From KACC-23026 sp963829575 (lineage in GTDB: Bacteria; Bacillota; Bacilli; Bacillales; Sporolactobacillaceae), in NCBI GenBank assembly GCA_963829575.1, contig CAWHJF010000012.1, forward strand, positions 372,001 through 436,000: 64,000 bases of DNA. Direction: 5' to 3'. Positions 8,722-17,579 of the stretch are shown here, piece after piece (the stretch's first letter is position 1; each line of letters starts with the position of its first letter). Below the pieces are notes generated by a model. The model searched no databases. It saw nothing but the letters and a program-made list of their open reading frames with translations, and had not been told where the DNA came from. The position numbers and the translations under genes were made by a program.

Positions 8722-8756
8722 AGCGGGGACCTTCCAAGTCTCCGCTTGTTTTTGGT
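8722..8756 (+). terminator. Terminator between xylA and xylB
   Basis: A 9-bp stem AGCGGGGAC/GTCTCCGCT with one G-T wobble and a seven-base loop, followed by TTGTTTTTGG. It probably lowers xylB transcription relative to xylA. Confidence 0.75.
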
Positions 8757-8817
8757 AGATCGAATGGGATTTAGAGGTATGTAAAATCTCGCCGCAATAG
8801 GTTCAAAAAAGGAAAGT

Positions 8818-8867
8818 TAACGGAACAGGTGTCCGGCCGATGGGTTAAGCGGACCCCGGATCCGTTA
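8818..8867 (+). other. Extended stem-loop in the xylA-xylB intergenic region
   Basis: TAACGGA (8818-8824) pairs with TCCGTTA (8861-8867). After a symmetric 3x3 internal loop, GGTGTCCG (8828-8835) pairs with CGGACCCC (8850-8857), one mismatch. It lies between the xylA terminator and the xylB ribosome binding site; no T-run follows. Possible RNA-processing or stability element; function unknown. Confidence 0.55.
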
Positions 8868-8908
8868 TAGGACAAAATTATTGATGGATAAGACAAAGGA
8901 GGAGTTCT

Positions 8909-10402
8909 ATGCGTTATGTAATCGGAGTTGACCTTGGCACAAGTGCCGTTAAGGTATTACTGGTCGACCAATCGGGTCACGTTGTTTCGGAGAGTGCGGA
9001 AGACTACCCACTTATTCAGAAGAAGTCAGGCTATAGTGAACAAGAACCAGAGGCGTGGGTCGAAAAGACGCTACTTGCTTTGCGAAAACTCGTTGAGAGC
9101 TCGGGTGTCTCATCTGATGAGATCGAAGGCTTAAGTTTCTCAGGACAAATGCATGGTCTTGTGTTAATGGACGCGGCAGGAGATGTGCTCCGTCCTGCGA
9201 TTCTGTGGAATGATACGCGGACAACAGAAGAGTGCCGATACATTGAAGAAAAACTAGGGCCGTCTTTACTCGACATTACAAAAAACCAAGCGCTTGAAGG
9301 GTTTACGCTACCGAAACTTCTATGGGTGAAAAAGCATGAGCCTGAAATCTATGAGAAGACGGCATCCTTTGTACTACCTAAAGATTATGTGCGGTACCGT
9401 TTAACTGGAGCGCTTCAAATGGAACTTTCAGATGCAGCAGGCACTTTAATGTTGGATGTGGCTAAGAAAGAGTGGAGTCAGACTGTATTAGAAGAAATGG
9501 GAATCAAGGCGACGCTTTGTCAGCCTCTCGTTGCGTCTCATGAATACGTGGGTACATTACGACCTGAAGTGGCTGAAAAAGTGGGCTTGTCTTCAGCTGT
9601 TAAAGTATTTGCCGGCGGCGCGGATAACGCTTGCGGGGCGCTTGGGGCAGGTGTGATTAAAGAAGGCAAAACTATGTGCAGCATTGGGACCTCAGGTGTT
9701 GTTCTGACTTATGAAGAAACCGGAACGAAAAATTTTGAAGGAAAAGTCCATTATTTTAACCATGCTGTGTCTGACCACTTTTATGCAATGGGTGTCACTC
9801 TTTCAGCAGGGGATAGTTTTAATTGGTTTAAAAAGGTGTTTGCAGAGAATGAGAGCTTTGATGAATTGGTCTCTGGTGCCGCCAAAATTCAAGCGGGCAG
9901 TGGCGGCTTAGTGTTCACCCCTTACCTTGTAGGTGAACGAACGCCGCATGCGGATGCGGACATACGAGCAAGTTTCATTGGGGTCGACCGTTCTCATACG
10001 AAGGCGCACTTTGTAAGGGCCGTCCTCGAAGGCATTACGTTCTCCTTGAAAGAGTCAGTGGAAATCTTTCGTCAAAAGGGAAAAGCCATCCCTTCGCTTA
10101 TCTCGATTGGCGGGGGTGCCAAAAGTGAGTTTTGGTTACAGCTTCAAGCGGATATTTTTAATGCGGATGTCTTCAAACTTGAAAATGAACAAGGGCCAGG
10201 ACTCGGTGCGGCGATGCTTGCGGCATACGGCTGCGGCTGGTTCCCATCGCTTGAGGCATGTTCGGAGACCTTTACGAAAGTGGCGGGTGTGTATCATCCA
10301 AATCCGGAGAACGCGGCCCTTTACGACCGACTGTTCACGATCTATCAAACGGTCTATACACATACTCAAGTGCTTAATCAACAACTCAAAGATTTTCGAT
10401 AA
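8909..10402 (+). CDS. xylB: Xylulokinase
   Basis: FGGY-family kinase phosphorylating D-xylulose to xylulose 5-phosphate, which feeds the pentose phosphate pathway (gnd lies 1.3 kb downstream). The 497-residue protein begins with the phosphate-1 loop GVDLGTSAVKVLLVD, contains FSGQMHGLVLMD and AILWNDTRT (substrate side), the second ATPase domain from about 245, and IGGGAKSEFWLQLQADIF. GGAGGAG precedes the ATG. It follows xylA by 217 bp, which contain a terminator and a long hairpin. Confidence 0.96.
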   Translation: MRYVIGVDLGTSAVKVLLVDQSGHVVSESAEDYPLIQKKSGYSEQEPEAWVEKTLLALRKLVESSGVSSDEIEGLSFSGQMHGLVLMDAAGDVLRPAILWNDTRTTEECRYIEEKLGPSLLDITKNQALEGFTLPKLLWVKKHEPEIYEKTASFVLPKDYVRYRLTGALQMELSDAAGTLMLDVAKKEWSQTVLEEMGIKATLCQPLVASHEYVGTLRPEVAEKVGLSSAVKVFAGGADNACGALGAGVIKEGKTMCSIGTSGVVLTYEETGTKNFEGKVHYFNHAVSDHFYAMGVTLSAGDSFNWFKKVFAENESFDELVSGAAKIQAGSGGLVFTPYLVGERTPHADADIRASFIGVDRSHTKAHFVRAVLEGITFSLKESVEIFRQKGKAIPSLISIGGGAKSEFWLQLQADIFNADVFKLENEQGPGLGAAMLAAYGCGWFPSLEACSETFTKVAGVYHPNPENAALYDRLFTIYQTVYTHTQVLNQQLKDFR

Positions 10403-10412
10403 GTTTAGTTTG

Positions 10413-10448
10413 GGCTCGCGAACCTCAGTCGCGAGCCTTTCTATTTTA
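10413..10448 (+). terminator. Terminator after xylB
   Basis: A perfect 9-bp stem GGCTCGCGA/TCGCGAGCC with a 7-base loop, then a T-rich tail. Confidence 0.9.
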
Positions 10449-10522
10449 TTAAGGGTATACTAACTTAAAAGAAAGAGGCTCGAAGGTTTGACGTAGGGTC
10501 ACAGTTTATAGGAGGAACGGCG

Positions 10523-11638
10523 ATGCTAGACATCAATAAAGTGGTTCTTAAAAAATTGAGAATGCGACTAAAAAACGGGTTTACCACGAGTTTCGGGACG
10601 GTTCAAGATAAGGAATTTTTTCTCGTTGAAGTACACAATTCAGACGGGATTACAGGGTACGGTGAATCCGTCGCATTTTCTGTACCTTGGTATACTGAGG
10701 AAACCGTTGGAACGACTGAGCACGTCATGACGGAGTTTCTAATTCCCCTTCTCCTGGAGGCACCTATGAAACATCCTGACCAGGTCGCAGAGCGCTTCAA
10801 CAGAATTCGTCGAAATCACATGGCGAAGGCAGCGCTTGAAGGTGCAGTATGGGATCTGTTTGCCAAACAAAACCAGACCTCGCTGTCACATGCTTTGGGT
10901 GGGGAACACAAACAAGTAGAGGTTGGGGTCAGCATCGGTATTCAACCCTCTCTGGACCAACTCCTACAAGTGATTCAAGAAAAGGTCGATCAAGGCTATC
11001 GTCGTGTAAAAATTAAGATCAAACCCGGCTGGGATGTGGAGGTCGTCAAGACGGTTCGCGAGGCGTTTCCCGAGCTCCCATTAATGGTGGATGCGAATTC
11101 AGCTTATACACTCGATCAAATTGAACGTATAAAAAAGCTGGATCGGTTTAATTTATTAATGATTGAACAGCCTCTAGCGCATGATGATTTCCTAGATCAT
11201 TCAAAGTTACAAAAGAAGATCGAAACCCCAATCTGTCTGGATGAAAGCATTCATTCAATTAAGGATGCTGAACTGGCAGTGGAACTTGGGAGTTGCAAGA
11301 TTATCAATATCAAAATTGGCAGAGTAGGAGGGTTAACCGAAGCCAAACGCGTCCATGACCTCTGCTGGAACCATGGGCTTCCGGTCTGGTGCGGCGGCAT
11401 GCTTGAAGCAGGGGTAGGCCGGGCGCATAGTATTGCCTTGGCATCGCTTCCTGGTTTTACACTTCCGGGGGATACCGCAGCTTCCGCTCATTATTGGGAG
11501 CGTGACATAATTCAGCCGGAAGTTAGGGTAAGGGACGGGCGGATTGACGTCCCAACAACACCTGGGATTGGCTTTGAACTTGATCCAGAGGCGATTTCAA
11601 ATTACACTGTAAGGGAACAAGAATTTCAAAGAATGTGA
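10523..11638 (+). CDS. menC: o-Succinylbenzoate synthase / N-acylamino-acid racemase (MenC type 2, enolase superfamily)
   Basis: A 371-residue enolase-superfamily enzyme. The catalytic framework is visible: KIKIKPG (general-base lysine), MVDANSAYT (metal Asp), IEQPL (metal Glu), CLDESIHS (metal Asp) and IINIKIGRVGG (second lysine). The sequence resembles the OSBS/NAAAR subgroup of Firmicutes, where one protein can make o-succinylbenzoate for menaquinone, racemise N-acyl amino acids, or both. It stands alone, outside any men operon, which leaves the physiological reaction open. TAGGAGG precedes the ATG. Confidence 0.85.
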   Translation: MLDINKVVLKKLRMRLKNGFTTSFGTVQDKEFFLVEVHNSDGITGYGESVAFSVPWYTEETVGTTEHVMTEFLIPLLLEAPMKHPDQVAERFNRIRRNHMAKAALEGAVWDLFAKQNQTSLSHALGGEHKQVEVGVSIGIQPSLDQLLQVIQEKVDQGYRRVKIKIKPGWDVEVVKTVREAFPELPLMVDANSAYTLDQIERIKKLDRFNLLMIEQPLAHDDFLDHSKLQKKIETPICLDESIHSIKDAELAVELGSCKIINIKIGRVGGLTEAKRVHDLCWNHGLPVWCGGMLEAGVGRAHSIALASLPGFTLPGDTAASAHYWERDIIQPEVRVRDGRIDVPTTPGIGFELDPEAISNYTVREQEFQRM

Positions 11639-11742
11639 AAATAAAGGGTTTTTACTACAAAATCCAGCTTGTTTCTGTTAAAATTTATAAAAATGATTCA
11701 GTGAGTTAATGCGTTAAATTATTATATAAAGGATGGATGGAC

Positions 11743-13149
11743 ATGGCGAAGCAACAAATTGGCGTGGTGGGTCTCGCAGTTATGGGGAAAAACTTAGCGC
11801 TTAATATTGAAAGTCGAGGCTATTCTGTTTCGGTTTACAATCGTTCGGAGTCTAAAACAAAGCAATTGTTGGAAGAGGCGCAAGGTAAGAATTTGGTTGG
11901 CACATACTCAATTGAAGAATTTGTGGAGTCCCTTGAGAAGCCTCGCAAAATTCTAATTATGGTAAAAGCTGGTGAACCGACGGATGCGACGATTGCCCAG
12001 TTGACCCCACACCTTGATAAAGGGGATATCTTAATTGATGGCGGAAATGCATTCTTTGAAGACACCAGAAGACGAAACCAAGAGCTTCAAGAACAAGGGT
12101 TTAATTTTATTGGAACAGGCGTTTCAGGCGGTGAAGAGGGTGCATTAAAAGGACCGGCAATTATGCCAGGCGGCCAAAAAGGCGCGTATGCCCTCGTCGA
12201 ACCGATTTTAACGGCGATCTCTGCTAAAGTAAATGGGGATCCTTGTTGTACATATATCGGACCAGACGGAGCGGGCCATTATGTGAAAATGGTACATAAC
12301 GGAATTGAATATGGCGACATGCAGTTGATTTGTGAAGCCTATAACTTATTAAAAAATGTCTTAGGCTTAAGTGCCGATGAACTTCATGAGATCTTTAAAG
12401 AATGGAACCAAGGTGAGTTGGACAGCTATCTCATTGAAATCACAGCTGATATCTTCACCAAGAAAGATGACGAAACCGGCAAACCGCTTGTGGAAGTCAT
12501 TCTGGATACCGCTGGTCAAAAAGGAACAGGTAAATGGACAAGCCAAAGCGCGCTTGACCTCGGTGTACCCGTTTCAATCATTACGGAATCTGTGTTTGCG
12601 CGGTTCATTTCAGCCATGAAAGACGAGCGTGTGGCGGCGAGTAAAGTGCTTTCCGGCCCAACACCGTCTTATTCGGGTTCAAAAGAAGAGCTCATTGAAG
12701 CGATCCGCAAAGCGCTTTATATGAGTAAAATTTGTTCCTATGCGCAAGGGTTCTCACAAATGCGTGCCGCATCTGTTGCGAACGAGTGGGATCTTCAATA
12801 CGGGAACATTGCGATGATTTTTAGAGGGGGATGTATCATTCGCGCAGCTTTCCTACAAAACATTAAGGACGCCTATGATCGTGAGCCAGAGCTTAAAAAT
12901 CTACTCTTAGATCCTTACTTTAAAAACATTGCAGAAGGTTACCAAGATGCCTTGAGAAAAGTGGTGTCGGTGGCGGTCGAAAATGGCGTGCCCGTTCCAG
13001 GTTTCTCAAATGCGATTGCGTACTATGACAGTTACCGTTCTGAAGTCCTTCCAGCTAACTTGCTCCAAGCACAGCGCGATTATTTTGGTGCCCACACTTA
13101 CCAACGCGTGGATAAAGAAGGCATCTTCCATACGGAATGGATGAAATAA
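11743..13149 (+). CDS. gndA: 6-Phosphogluconate dehydrogenase, decarboxylating (GndA type)
   Basis: Oxidative pentose phosphate enzyme converting 6-phosphogluconate to ribulose 5-phosphate with CO2 and NADPH. The protein opens with the Rossmann motif GVVGLAVMGKNLALN. It contains TGVSGGEEGAL, KMVHNGIEYGDMQ (catalytic Lys/Asn) and GTGKWTSQ, and keeps the family length (468 residues). ATG 11743 is chosen because AAGGATGG lies at a workable distance and homologues begin MAKQQIGV; an ATG at 11737 is too close to that site. It has its own strong terminator. Confidence 0.95.
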   Translation: MAKQQIGVVGLAVMGKNLALNIESRGYSVSVYNRSESKTKQLLEEAQGKNLVGTYSIEEFVESLEKPRKILIMVKAGEPTDATIAQLTPHLDKGDILIDGGNAFFEDTRRRNQELQEQGFNFIGTGVSGGEEGALKGPAIMPGGQKGAYALVEPILTAISAKVNGDPCCTYIGPDGAGHYVKMVHNGIEYGDMQLICEAYNLLKNVLGLSADELHEIFKEWNQGELDSYLIEITADIFTKKDDETGKPLVEVILDTAGQKGTGKWTSQSALDLGVPVSIITESVFARFISAMKDERVAASKVLSGPTPSYSGSKEELIEAIRKALYMSKICSYAQGFSQMRAASVANEWDLQYGNIAMIFRGGCIIRAAFLQNIKDAYDREPELKNLLLDPYFKNIAEGYQDALRKVVSVAVENGVPVPGFSNAIAYYDSYRSEVLPANLLQAQRDYFGAHTYQRVDKEGIFHTEWMK

Positions 13150-13178
13150 GCATAGGCTAATATAGTTCTTCAAATTTT

Positions 13179-13223
13179 AAAGAGCACCTGATAAGCGATC
13201 GTTACATCAGGTGCTCTTTTCTA
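13179..13223 (+). terminator. Terminator after gnd
   Basis: A perfect 14-bp stem (13179-13192 with 13206-13219) ending in TTTT. Confidence 0.95.
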
Positions 13224-13333
13224 TTGTATCCTCTGTGTAATTGGGTTTTAGAATGTTGGACGAGAACATGTTATGATAGAAAAAGATGGAAGAAATAGAT
13301 GACGATTTATTGATATATTGTCGGAGGAGTGGT

Positions 13334-14278
13334 GTGCGAATGAAGAAGAGAGCGCTTGGGTCAACGGGAATTGAAGTATCGGAAGTCGGCTTTGGAGCTT
13401 GGCAATTGGGTAATGCTAAAGATTGGGGTAAGATGTCGGATCCGGAAGCGATTGCGTTGGTCCATAAAGCTATGGATGAAGGATGTAATTTTTTTGATAC
13501 CGCACCTAATTATGGTGGAGGTCAAAGCGAGCGCCTTCTTGGTGAAGCGTTTAAGGGAAGACGAGAACACGTTGTCATTAACACGAAATTTGGCCACGAC
13601 CCACAAGGCGGCGATGATTTTAGTCGTGAGGCCTTAAAAAGGTCAGTCGAAAACAGTCTAAAGAAATTGCAAACCGATTATTTGGATTCCATTCTCTTGC
13701 ATAACCCTCCTTTTGATCTTCTTAATGGAAACCATACCGATCTCTATGAAGAGCTCGAGAACCTGAAGCAAGCGGGCAAGATTCGCGCTTATGGAGCGTC
13801 CATCGATTCAAGTCGTGAAATAGAAGAAGTGATCCGGAACACAAAGAGTCAGGTTTTGGAAGTCTTGTTTAATGTTTTTCATCAGGAAACGCGTCTGGCT
13901 TTTACAGAAGCTAAGGAAAACGGGGTCGGACTCATTGTGAAAGTGCCTCTTGATTCAGGCTGGTTATCGGGAAAATACAATGCCAGCAGCCGATTTGAAG
14001 GGATTCGAAGCCGATGGACAGAAGACGTTATTGAACGTCGTTTCCAACTGTTGAAAGAAATTGAATACCTTACAGAAGGCGGCGCCAGTATGATTGAACA
14101 AGCCTTGAAATTTGTGCTGGCCTTTGACGAAGTATCGACGGTTATACCGGGTATTAAGAATGACGCCCAATTAAAACAAAACTTTGCTGCAAGCGGGGAC
14201 CCCTTATCTGCGGAAGTGAAAACCAGACTTTTAGAGTTCTGGGAACAAGAACTCAGAAACAACCCGCTCCCTTGGTAG
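13334..14278 (+). CDS. Aldo/keto reductase
   Basis: NADPH-dependent oxidoreductase of the AKR superfamily. GSTGIEVSEVGFGAWQLG opens the barrel; FDTAPNYGGGQSE holds the catalytic Asp and Tyr, VINTKFG the lysine, and ILLHNPP the usual His. The end VSTVIPGIKNDAQL is the cofactor-binding part. Substrate unknown. The start is either GTG 13334 (six bases after GGAGG) or ATG 13340 (twelve after); homologues begin at the Met-Lys-Lys of the latter, so both are possible. Confidence 0.88.
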   Translation: MRMKKRALGSTGIEVSEVGFGAWQLGNAKDWGKMSDPEAIALVHKAMDEGCNFFDTAPNYGGGQSERLLGEAFKGRREHVVINTKFGHDPQGGDDFSREALKRSVENSLKKLQTDYLDSILLHNPPFDLLNGNHTDLYEELENLKQAGKIRAYGASIDSSREIEEVIRNTKSQVLEVLFNVFHQETRLAFTEAKENGVGLIVKVPLDSGWLSGKYNASSRFEGIRSRWTEDVIERRFQLLKEIEYLTEGGASMIEQALKFVLAFDEVSTVIPGIKNDAQLKQNFAASGDPLSAEVKTRLLEFWEQELRNNPLPW

Positions 14279-14321
14279 AGTGAGCTACTTTTTTCCAAAA
14301 AGAAAAAATATCCTGTGAAAA

Positions 14322-14347
14322 TGAAACTTTTTTGGGCGGACCTCGTA
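14322..14347 (+). promoter_or_regulatory. ECF-sigma (sigma-W/M/X-type) promoter of the ter/yce operon
   Basis: TGAAAC (14322-14327), exactly 16 bp, then CGTA (14344-14347), the full Bacillus extracytoplasmic-function consensus. The TGAAAC is followed by a T-run, as is common at sigma-W sites. It lies 75 bp upstream of the first terD gene; the B. subtilis yceCDEFGHI operon is likewise under ECF control. Confidence 0.85.
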
Positions 14348-14421
14348 TTACTTTTTAGAACACAATTAATTCTCAGATACGAAATTGATAGAATGATTAT
14401 AAAAAAAGGGGTGCAAGACAT

Positions 14422-15009
14422 ATGGCCATTTCATTAGTCAAAGGACAAAAAATTGATCTTACTAAAGGGAACGCCGGGTTAACCTCATTGCTCGTTGGAT
14501 TAGGTTGGGATCCTGTTAAACAAAGGGGATTCTTCAAACGGACACCTAATATCGATTGTGATGCATCTGTCCTCATGTTGAATGCAGAAGATCGTTTAGA
14601 ACGAAAAGAAGACGTCATTTATTTTGCTAATTTAAATAGCTCTTGTGGGAGTGTCCGTCATACTGGGGATAACTTAACAGGGGAAGGCGATGGGGATGAC
14701 GAACAACTCCTTGTCGATCTCAAAACCATTCCAGAGCGCATTCATAAGCTCCTTTTTGTTGTCAATATTTATCAATGTGTGGAAAGAGGGCAAGACTTTG
14801 GAATGATTCAGAATGCCTTCATTCGAATGGTGGATCAATCAAGCCGGTCCGAACTTGCTCATTTTAATTTAACAGAAGACTATGCAGGCAAAACTGCTCT
14901 TATACCAGGTGAAATCTATCGGCATAGCGGAGAATGGAAATTCAATGCGCTTGGTGAAGCGACCAATGACCGTTCCATTGGAGAAATTGCCAATCGATTC
15001 GCTAAGTAA
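14422..15009 (+). CDS. TerD-family calcium-binding stress protein, diverged paralogue (yceC position)
   Basis: First of three tandem TerD proteins (195 residues). It keeps SLVKGQKIDLTKGNAGLTSL at the start, the acidic loop VRHTGDNLTGEGDGDDEQ that binds calcium in TerD homologues, and YRHSGEWKFNALG at the end. It differs from its two neighbours in the first metal loop (NIDCDASVLML instead of DFDLD) and in a basic insert KQRGFFKRTP. TerD proteins belong to stress and tellurite-resistance modules. AAGGGG lies before the ATG. The ECF promoter just upstream predicts induction by envelope stress. Confidence 0.9.
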   Translation: MAISLVKGQKIDLTKGNAGLTSLLVGLGWDPVKQRGFFKRTPNIDCDASVLMLNAEDRLERKEDVIYFANLNSSCGSVRHTGDNLTGEGDGDDEQLLVDLKTIPERIHKLLFVVNIYQCVERGQDFGMIQNAFIRMVDQSSRSELAHFNLTEDYAGKTALIPGEIYRHSGEWKFNALGEATNDRSIGEIANRFAK

Positions 15010-15081
15010 AATCACGATTTTCCACAGACGAGTGGGTGCTTTATTCATACAGGCTCGTTCATTTAGAAAGGGGACCTCACG

Positions 15082-15663
15082 ATGGCAGTAAGTTTGACAA
15101 AAGGACAAAAAGTAGATCTAACCAAAACAAATCCAGGATTACAAAAAGTAAAAGTAGGTCTTGGCTGGGATACGAACAAATACGATGGTGGCAATGATTT
15201 TGACTTAGACACCTCAGTGTTCTTACTCAATCCACAAGGGAAATGCGCCTCTGACAAAGATTTTGTTTTCTTCAATAACCTACAGGGCGGAAATGGCTCC
15301 GTGGTTCATACAGGGGATAATCGGACGGGTGAAGGTGCCGGTGATGACGAAGCGGTTGAAATAAATCTGTCTGCTGTACCCGCTGAAATTGAGAAAATTG
15401 CCTTTACTATAACAATCTTTGAAGGTGAAAAACGCAATCAAAACTTTGGACAGGTTTCTAATTCCTATGTTCGGATCTTAAATCAGGAAACAAATGAAGA
15501 GTTGATTCGATATGATTTAGGAGAAGATTTTTCGATTGAGACAGCTGTTGTGGTGGGGGAATTATACCGTCACAGTGGGGAATGGAAATTTAGTGCGATT
15601 GGTAGCGGCTATCAAGGAGGACTCGCCGCTCTCGTTCGAGATTATGGGTTGGATGTAGGCTAA
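15082..15663 (+). CDS. TerD-family calcium-binding stress protein (yceD position)
   Basis: Canonical TerD of 193 residues: SLTKGQKVDLTKTNPGLQKV, LGWDTNKYDG, the first acidic loop DFDLDTSVFLLN, FFNNLQGGNGSVVHTGDNRT, GEGAGDDEAVEI, and YRHSGEWKFSAIGSG with a C-terminal LVRDYGL. The two acidic loops are the calcium sites in characterised TerD homologues. AAAGGGG lies upstream of the ATG. It sits 72 bp after the first copy and 63 bp before the third; the three probably act together in one membrane-associated stress module. Confidence 0.93.
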   Translation: MAVSLTKGQKVDLTKTNPGLQKVKVGLGWDTNKYDGGNDFDLDTSVFLLNPQGKCASDKDFVFFNNLQGGNGSVVHTGDNRTGEGAGDDEAVEINLSAVPAEIEKIAFTITIFEGEKRNQNFGQVSNSYVRILNQETNEELIRYDLGEDFSIETAVVVGELYRHSGEWKFSAIGSGYQGGLAALVRDYGLDVG

Positions 15664-15726
15664 GCACCTTGATTATTAGGCGTATTGGACATCAATCATT
15701 ACATTCATTTTGGAGGCGAACCAGTT

Positions 15727-16305
15727 ATGACAATTGTTCTTTCAAAGGGTCAACGAATTGATTTAACCAAAACGAATCCAGGTCTGACAAAAGCGATTGT
15801 TGGACTGGGCTGGGATACAAATAAGTATTCAGGCGGACAAGATTTTGATTTAGATGCTTCCGCCTTTTTGGCCAATGAAGAAGGCAAAGTTGTGAATGAT
15901 CTTGATTTTGTTTTTTATAACAACTTGATAAGCCCTGATGGTGGCGTCGAACATACCGGAGACAATCGAACGGGTGAAGGTGAAGGGGATGATGAACAAA
16001 TCATCATCGATTTCTCGAAAATTTCCAATCATATTGAAAAGGTTGGGATCACCGTGACGATTCACGATGCGGAAGCGCGCAACCAGAACTTTGGTCAAGT
16101 ATCGAATGCGTTTGTTCGCGTTGTGAACCCTGAAACTAACGAAGAAATTCTTCGTTTTGATCTGGGAGAAGATTTCTCAGTAGAGACCGCAATCGTGGTT
16201 TGTGAACTATATAAACATTCAGGGGAATGGAAGTTTAATGCCATTGGTAGCGGCTTCTCAGGTGGACTGGCCGCACTCTGCCGAAACTATGGGTTAACGG
16301 TATAA
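15727..16305 (+). CDS. TerD-family calcium-binding stress protein (yceE position)
   Basis: Third TerD (192 residues), very close to the second: VLSKGQRIDLTKTNPGLTKA, LGWDTNKYSGGQDFDLDAS, EHTGDNRTGEGEGDDEQ, GFSGGLAALCRNYGL. ATG 15727 is chosen because TTGGAGG lies nine bases upstream and homologues start here; an upstream in-frame start at 15685 has no ribosome site. A short GGGAGT/ACTCCC hairpin (16325-16343) follows before terC. Confidence 0.93.
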   Translation: MTIVLSKGQRIDLTKTNPGLTKAIVGLGWDTNKYSGGQDFDLDASAFLANEEGKVVNDLDFVFYNNLISPDGGVEHTGDNRTGEGEGDDEQIIIDFSKISNHIEKVGITVTIHDAEARNQNFGQVSNAFVRVVNPETNEEILRFDLGEDFSVETAIVVCELYKHSGEWKFNAIGSGFSGGLAALCRNYGLTV

Positions 16306-16435
16306 GAAGCGAATCACTCTCGTGGGAGTGGGAAAAACTCCCTATCCATCCTGTAACGTTCGGTTGCCTAAATGGGGTCCTATGCTTTACACTTATATTG
16401 TTTTAAATAGGAATTATAAGGAGAATTGACAATAG

Positions 16436-17173
16436 ATGACCGATTTTTTTCATAGCTTACTCGCCACTTACGGCCAATTCTTTTCAATAGATGCGATTAA
16501 AGAAGTGGTTACAACACCGAGTGGCTGGGGTGCCATTTTAAGCCTTGTTATTTTAGAAGGGTTATTATCTGCTGATAATGCACTTGTATTGGCTGTCATG
16601 GTTCGCCACCTACCGAAGGATAAGCAAAAGAAAGCCTTATTCTACGGAATTATTGGAGCCTATTTATTCCGATTTATTGCCATTGGGCTCGGGGTATTCT
16701 TGGTTAAATTCACATTGATTAAGGTCGTGGGAGGACTTTATCTTCTGTGGCTAGCAGGAAAGAATATCTTTAAGAATGAAGAAGATGGAGAAGTTGAGAA
16801 TAAAGGGTTTGGATTTTGGAAGACCATTCTCCTCGTCGAATTAATGGATATTACGTTTAGTTTAGATAGTGTCATCGCGGCATTTGGTGTGTCGAACAAG
16901 GTATGGATTTTATTCTTGGGCGGTGTTCTAGGGATCCTCATGATGAGAGGGGTTGCACAATTATTCTTACTTCTCATTGAGAAATTCCCTGAATTCGAAA
17001 TGACGGCATTTATTTTAATCGCGATCATCGGTGTAAAAATGCTGTTTGGAGCGTTTGGATTGGATATAGGAGAACTGCTCTTCTTTAGTATCCTAATTGT
17101 GGTCTTTCTCGCCACCTTTGTTGTGCACGCGTTTAAAAAGAAAGACGCTAAAGATCAGACCATTAGTAAGTAA
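16436..17173 (+). CDS. yceF: TerC-family integral membrane protein (YceF/MeeF-like)
   Basis: A 245-residue polytopic protein with about seven membrane helices. Acidic intramembrane motifs LEGLLSADNALVLAVM (near 39-54) and LVELMDITFSLDSVIAAF (near 132-149) are the TerC hallmark. Work on B. subtilis YceF (MeeF) and YkoY links TerC proteins to manganese export and metal loading of secreted enzymes. It follows the terD triplet and precedes yceG. Its stop is directly followed by a bidirectional terminator. Confidence 0.92.
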   Translation: MTDFFHSLLATYGQFFSIDAIKEVVTTPSGWGAILSLVILEGLLSADNALVLAVMVRHLPKDKQKKALFYGIIGAYLFRFIAIGLGVFLVKFTLIKVVGGLYLLWLAGKNIFKNEEDGEVENKGFGFWKTILLVELMDITFSLDSVIAAFGVSNKVWILFLGGVLGILMMRGVAQLFLLLIEKFPEFEMTAFILIAIIGVKMLFGAFGLDIGELLFFSILIVVFLATFVVHAFKKKDAKDQTISK

Positions 17174-17196
17174 AAAAGGGGGGAACCCCTTTTTTT
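17172..17196. terminator. Bidirectional terminator between terC and a convergent small gene
   Basis: An A-run plus GGGG pairs with CCCC plus a T-run around a short loop; both strands give a stem followed by U residues. It overlaps the ends of both convergent genes. Confidence 0.85.
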
Positions 17197-17452
17197 AATA
17201 CCCTTTAGTCTTGTTGGTACCACGAGGTTTAGTTTTCTCGAACCAAACATACAAGATGGATAAGCCGAAAAATATAGGAAGAAAGACTAGGAAGACATTC
17301 GGTTTTGAATGCGAGAATGTTATAATAATTAGAGATATTATAAAAGAAAATCCAATAAGTTCAATGAATGAAATGAATCGAAATAAAAATAAGGTCTCGA
17401 TTGTATCCTTTGTTTCTTCGTTGAGTTTCGAGCTTACTTTGTATTTAATCAT
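17195..17452 (-). CDS. Small two-helix membrane protein, unknown function
   Basis: An 85-residue minus-strand protein with two hydrophobic segments (about 27-46, ISFIELIGFSFIISLIIITF, and 52-70, VFLVFLPIFFGLSILYVW), a polar N-terminus and a basic tail. GGAGG lies nine bases before the ATG and the stop coincides with the shared terminator, so it is likely a real gene even though it runs against the surrounding yce operon. I do not recognise the family. Confidence 0.6.
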   Translation of the reverse strand: MIKYKVSSKLNEETKDTIETLFLFRFISFIELIGFSFIISLIIITFSHSKPNVFLVFLPIFFGLSILYVWFEKTKPRGTNKTKGY

Positions 17453-17579
17453 GCGAAGAAACCTCCATTTTTACTTTAGAGTATGAGATAGCGTGTAATA
17501 TGGTGAGTGGACAAGGAGACCCTTGCTTCTTTGGGAGCCTCATCAGCCAGGATCACGGACTTGGAAAGGAATGGGCTTT

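Noticed and set aside
17211..17486. 91-codon plus-strand frame opposite the small membrane gene
   Set aside because: The opposite strand has a strong ribosome site and two membrane helices; this one is its antisense shadow.
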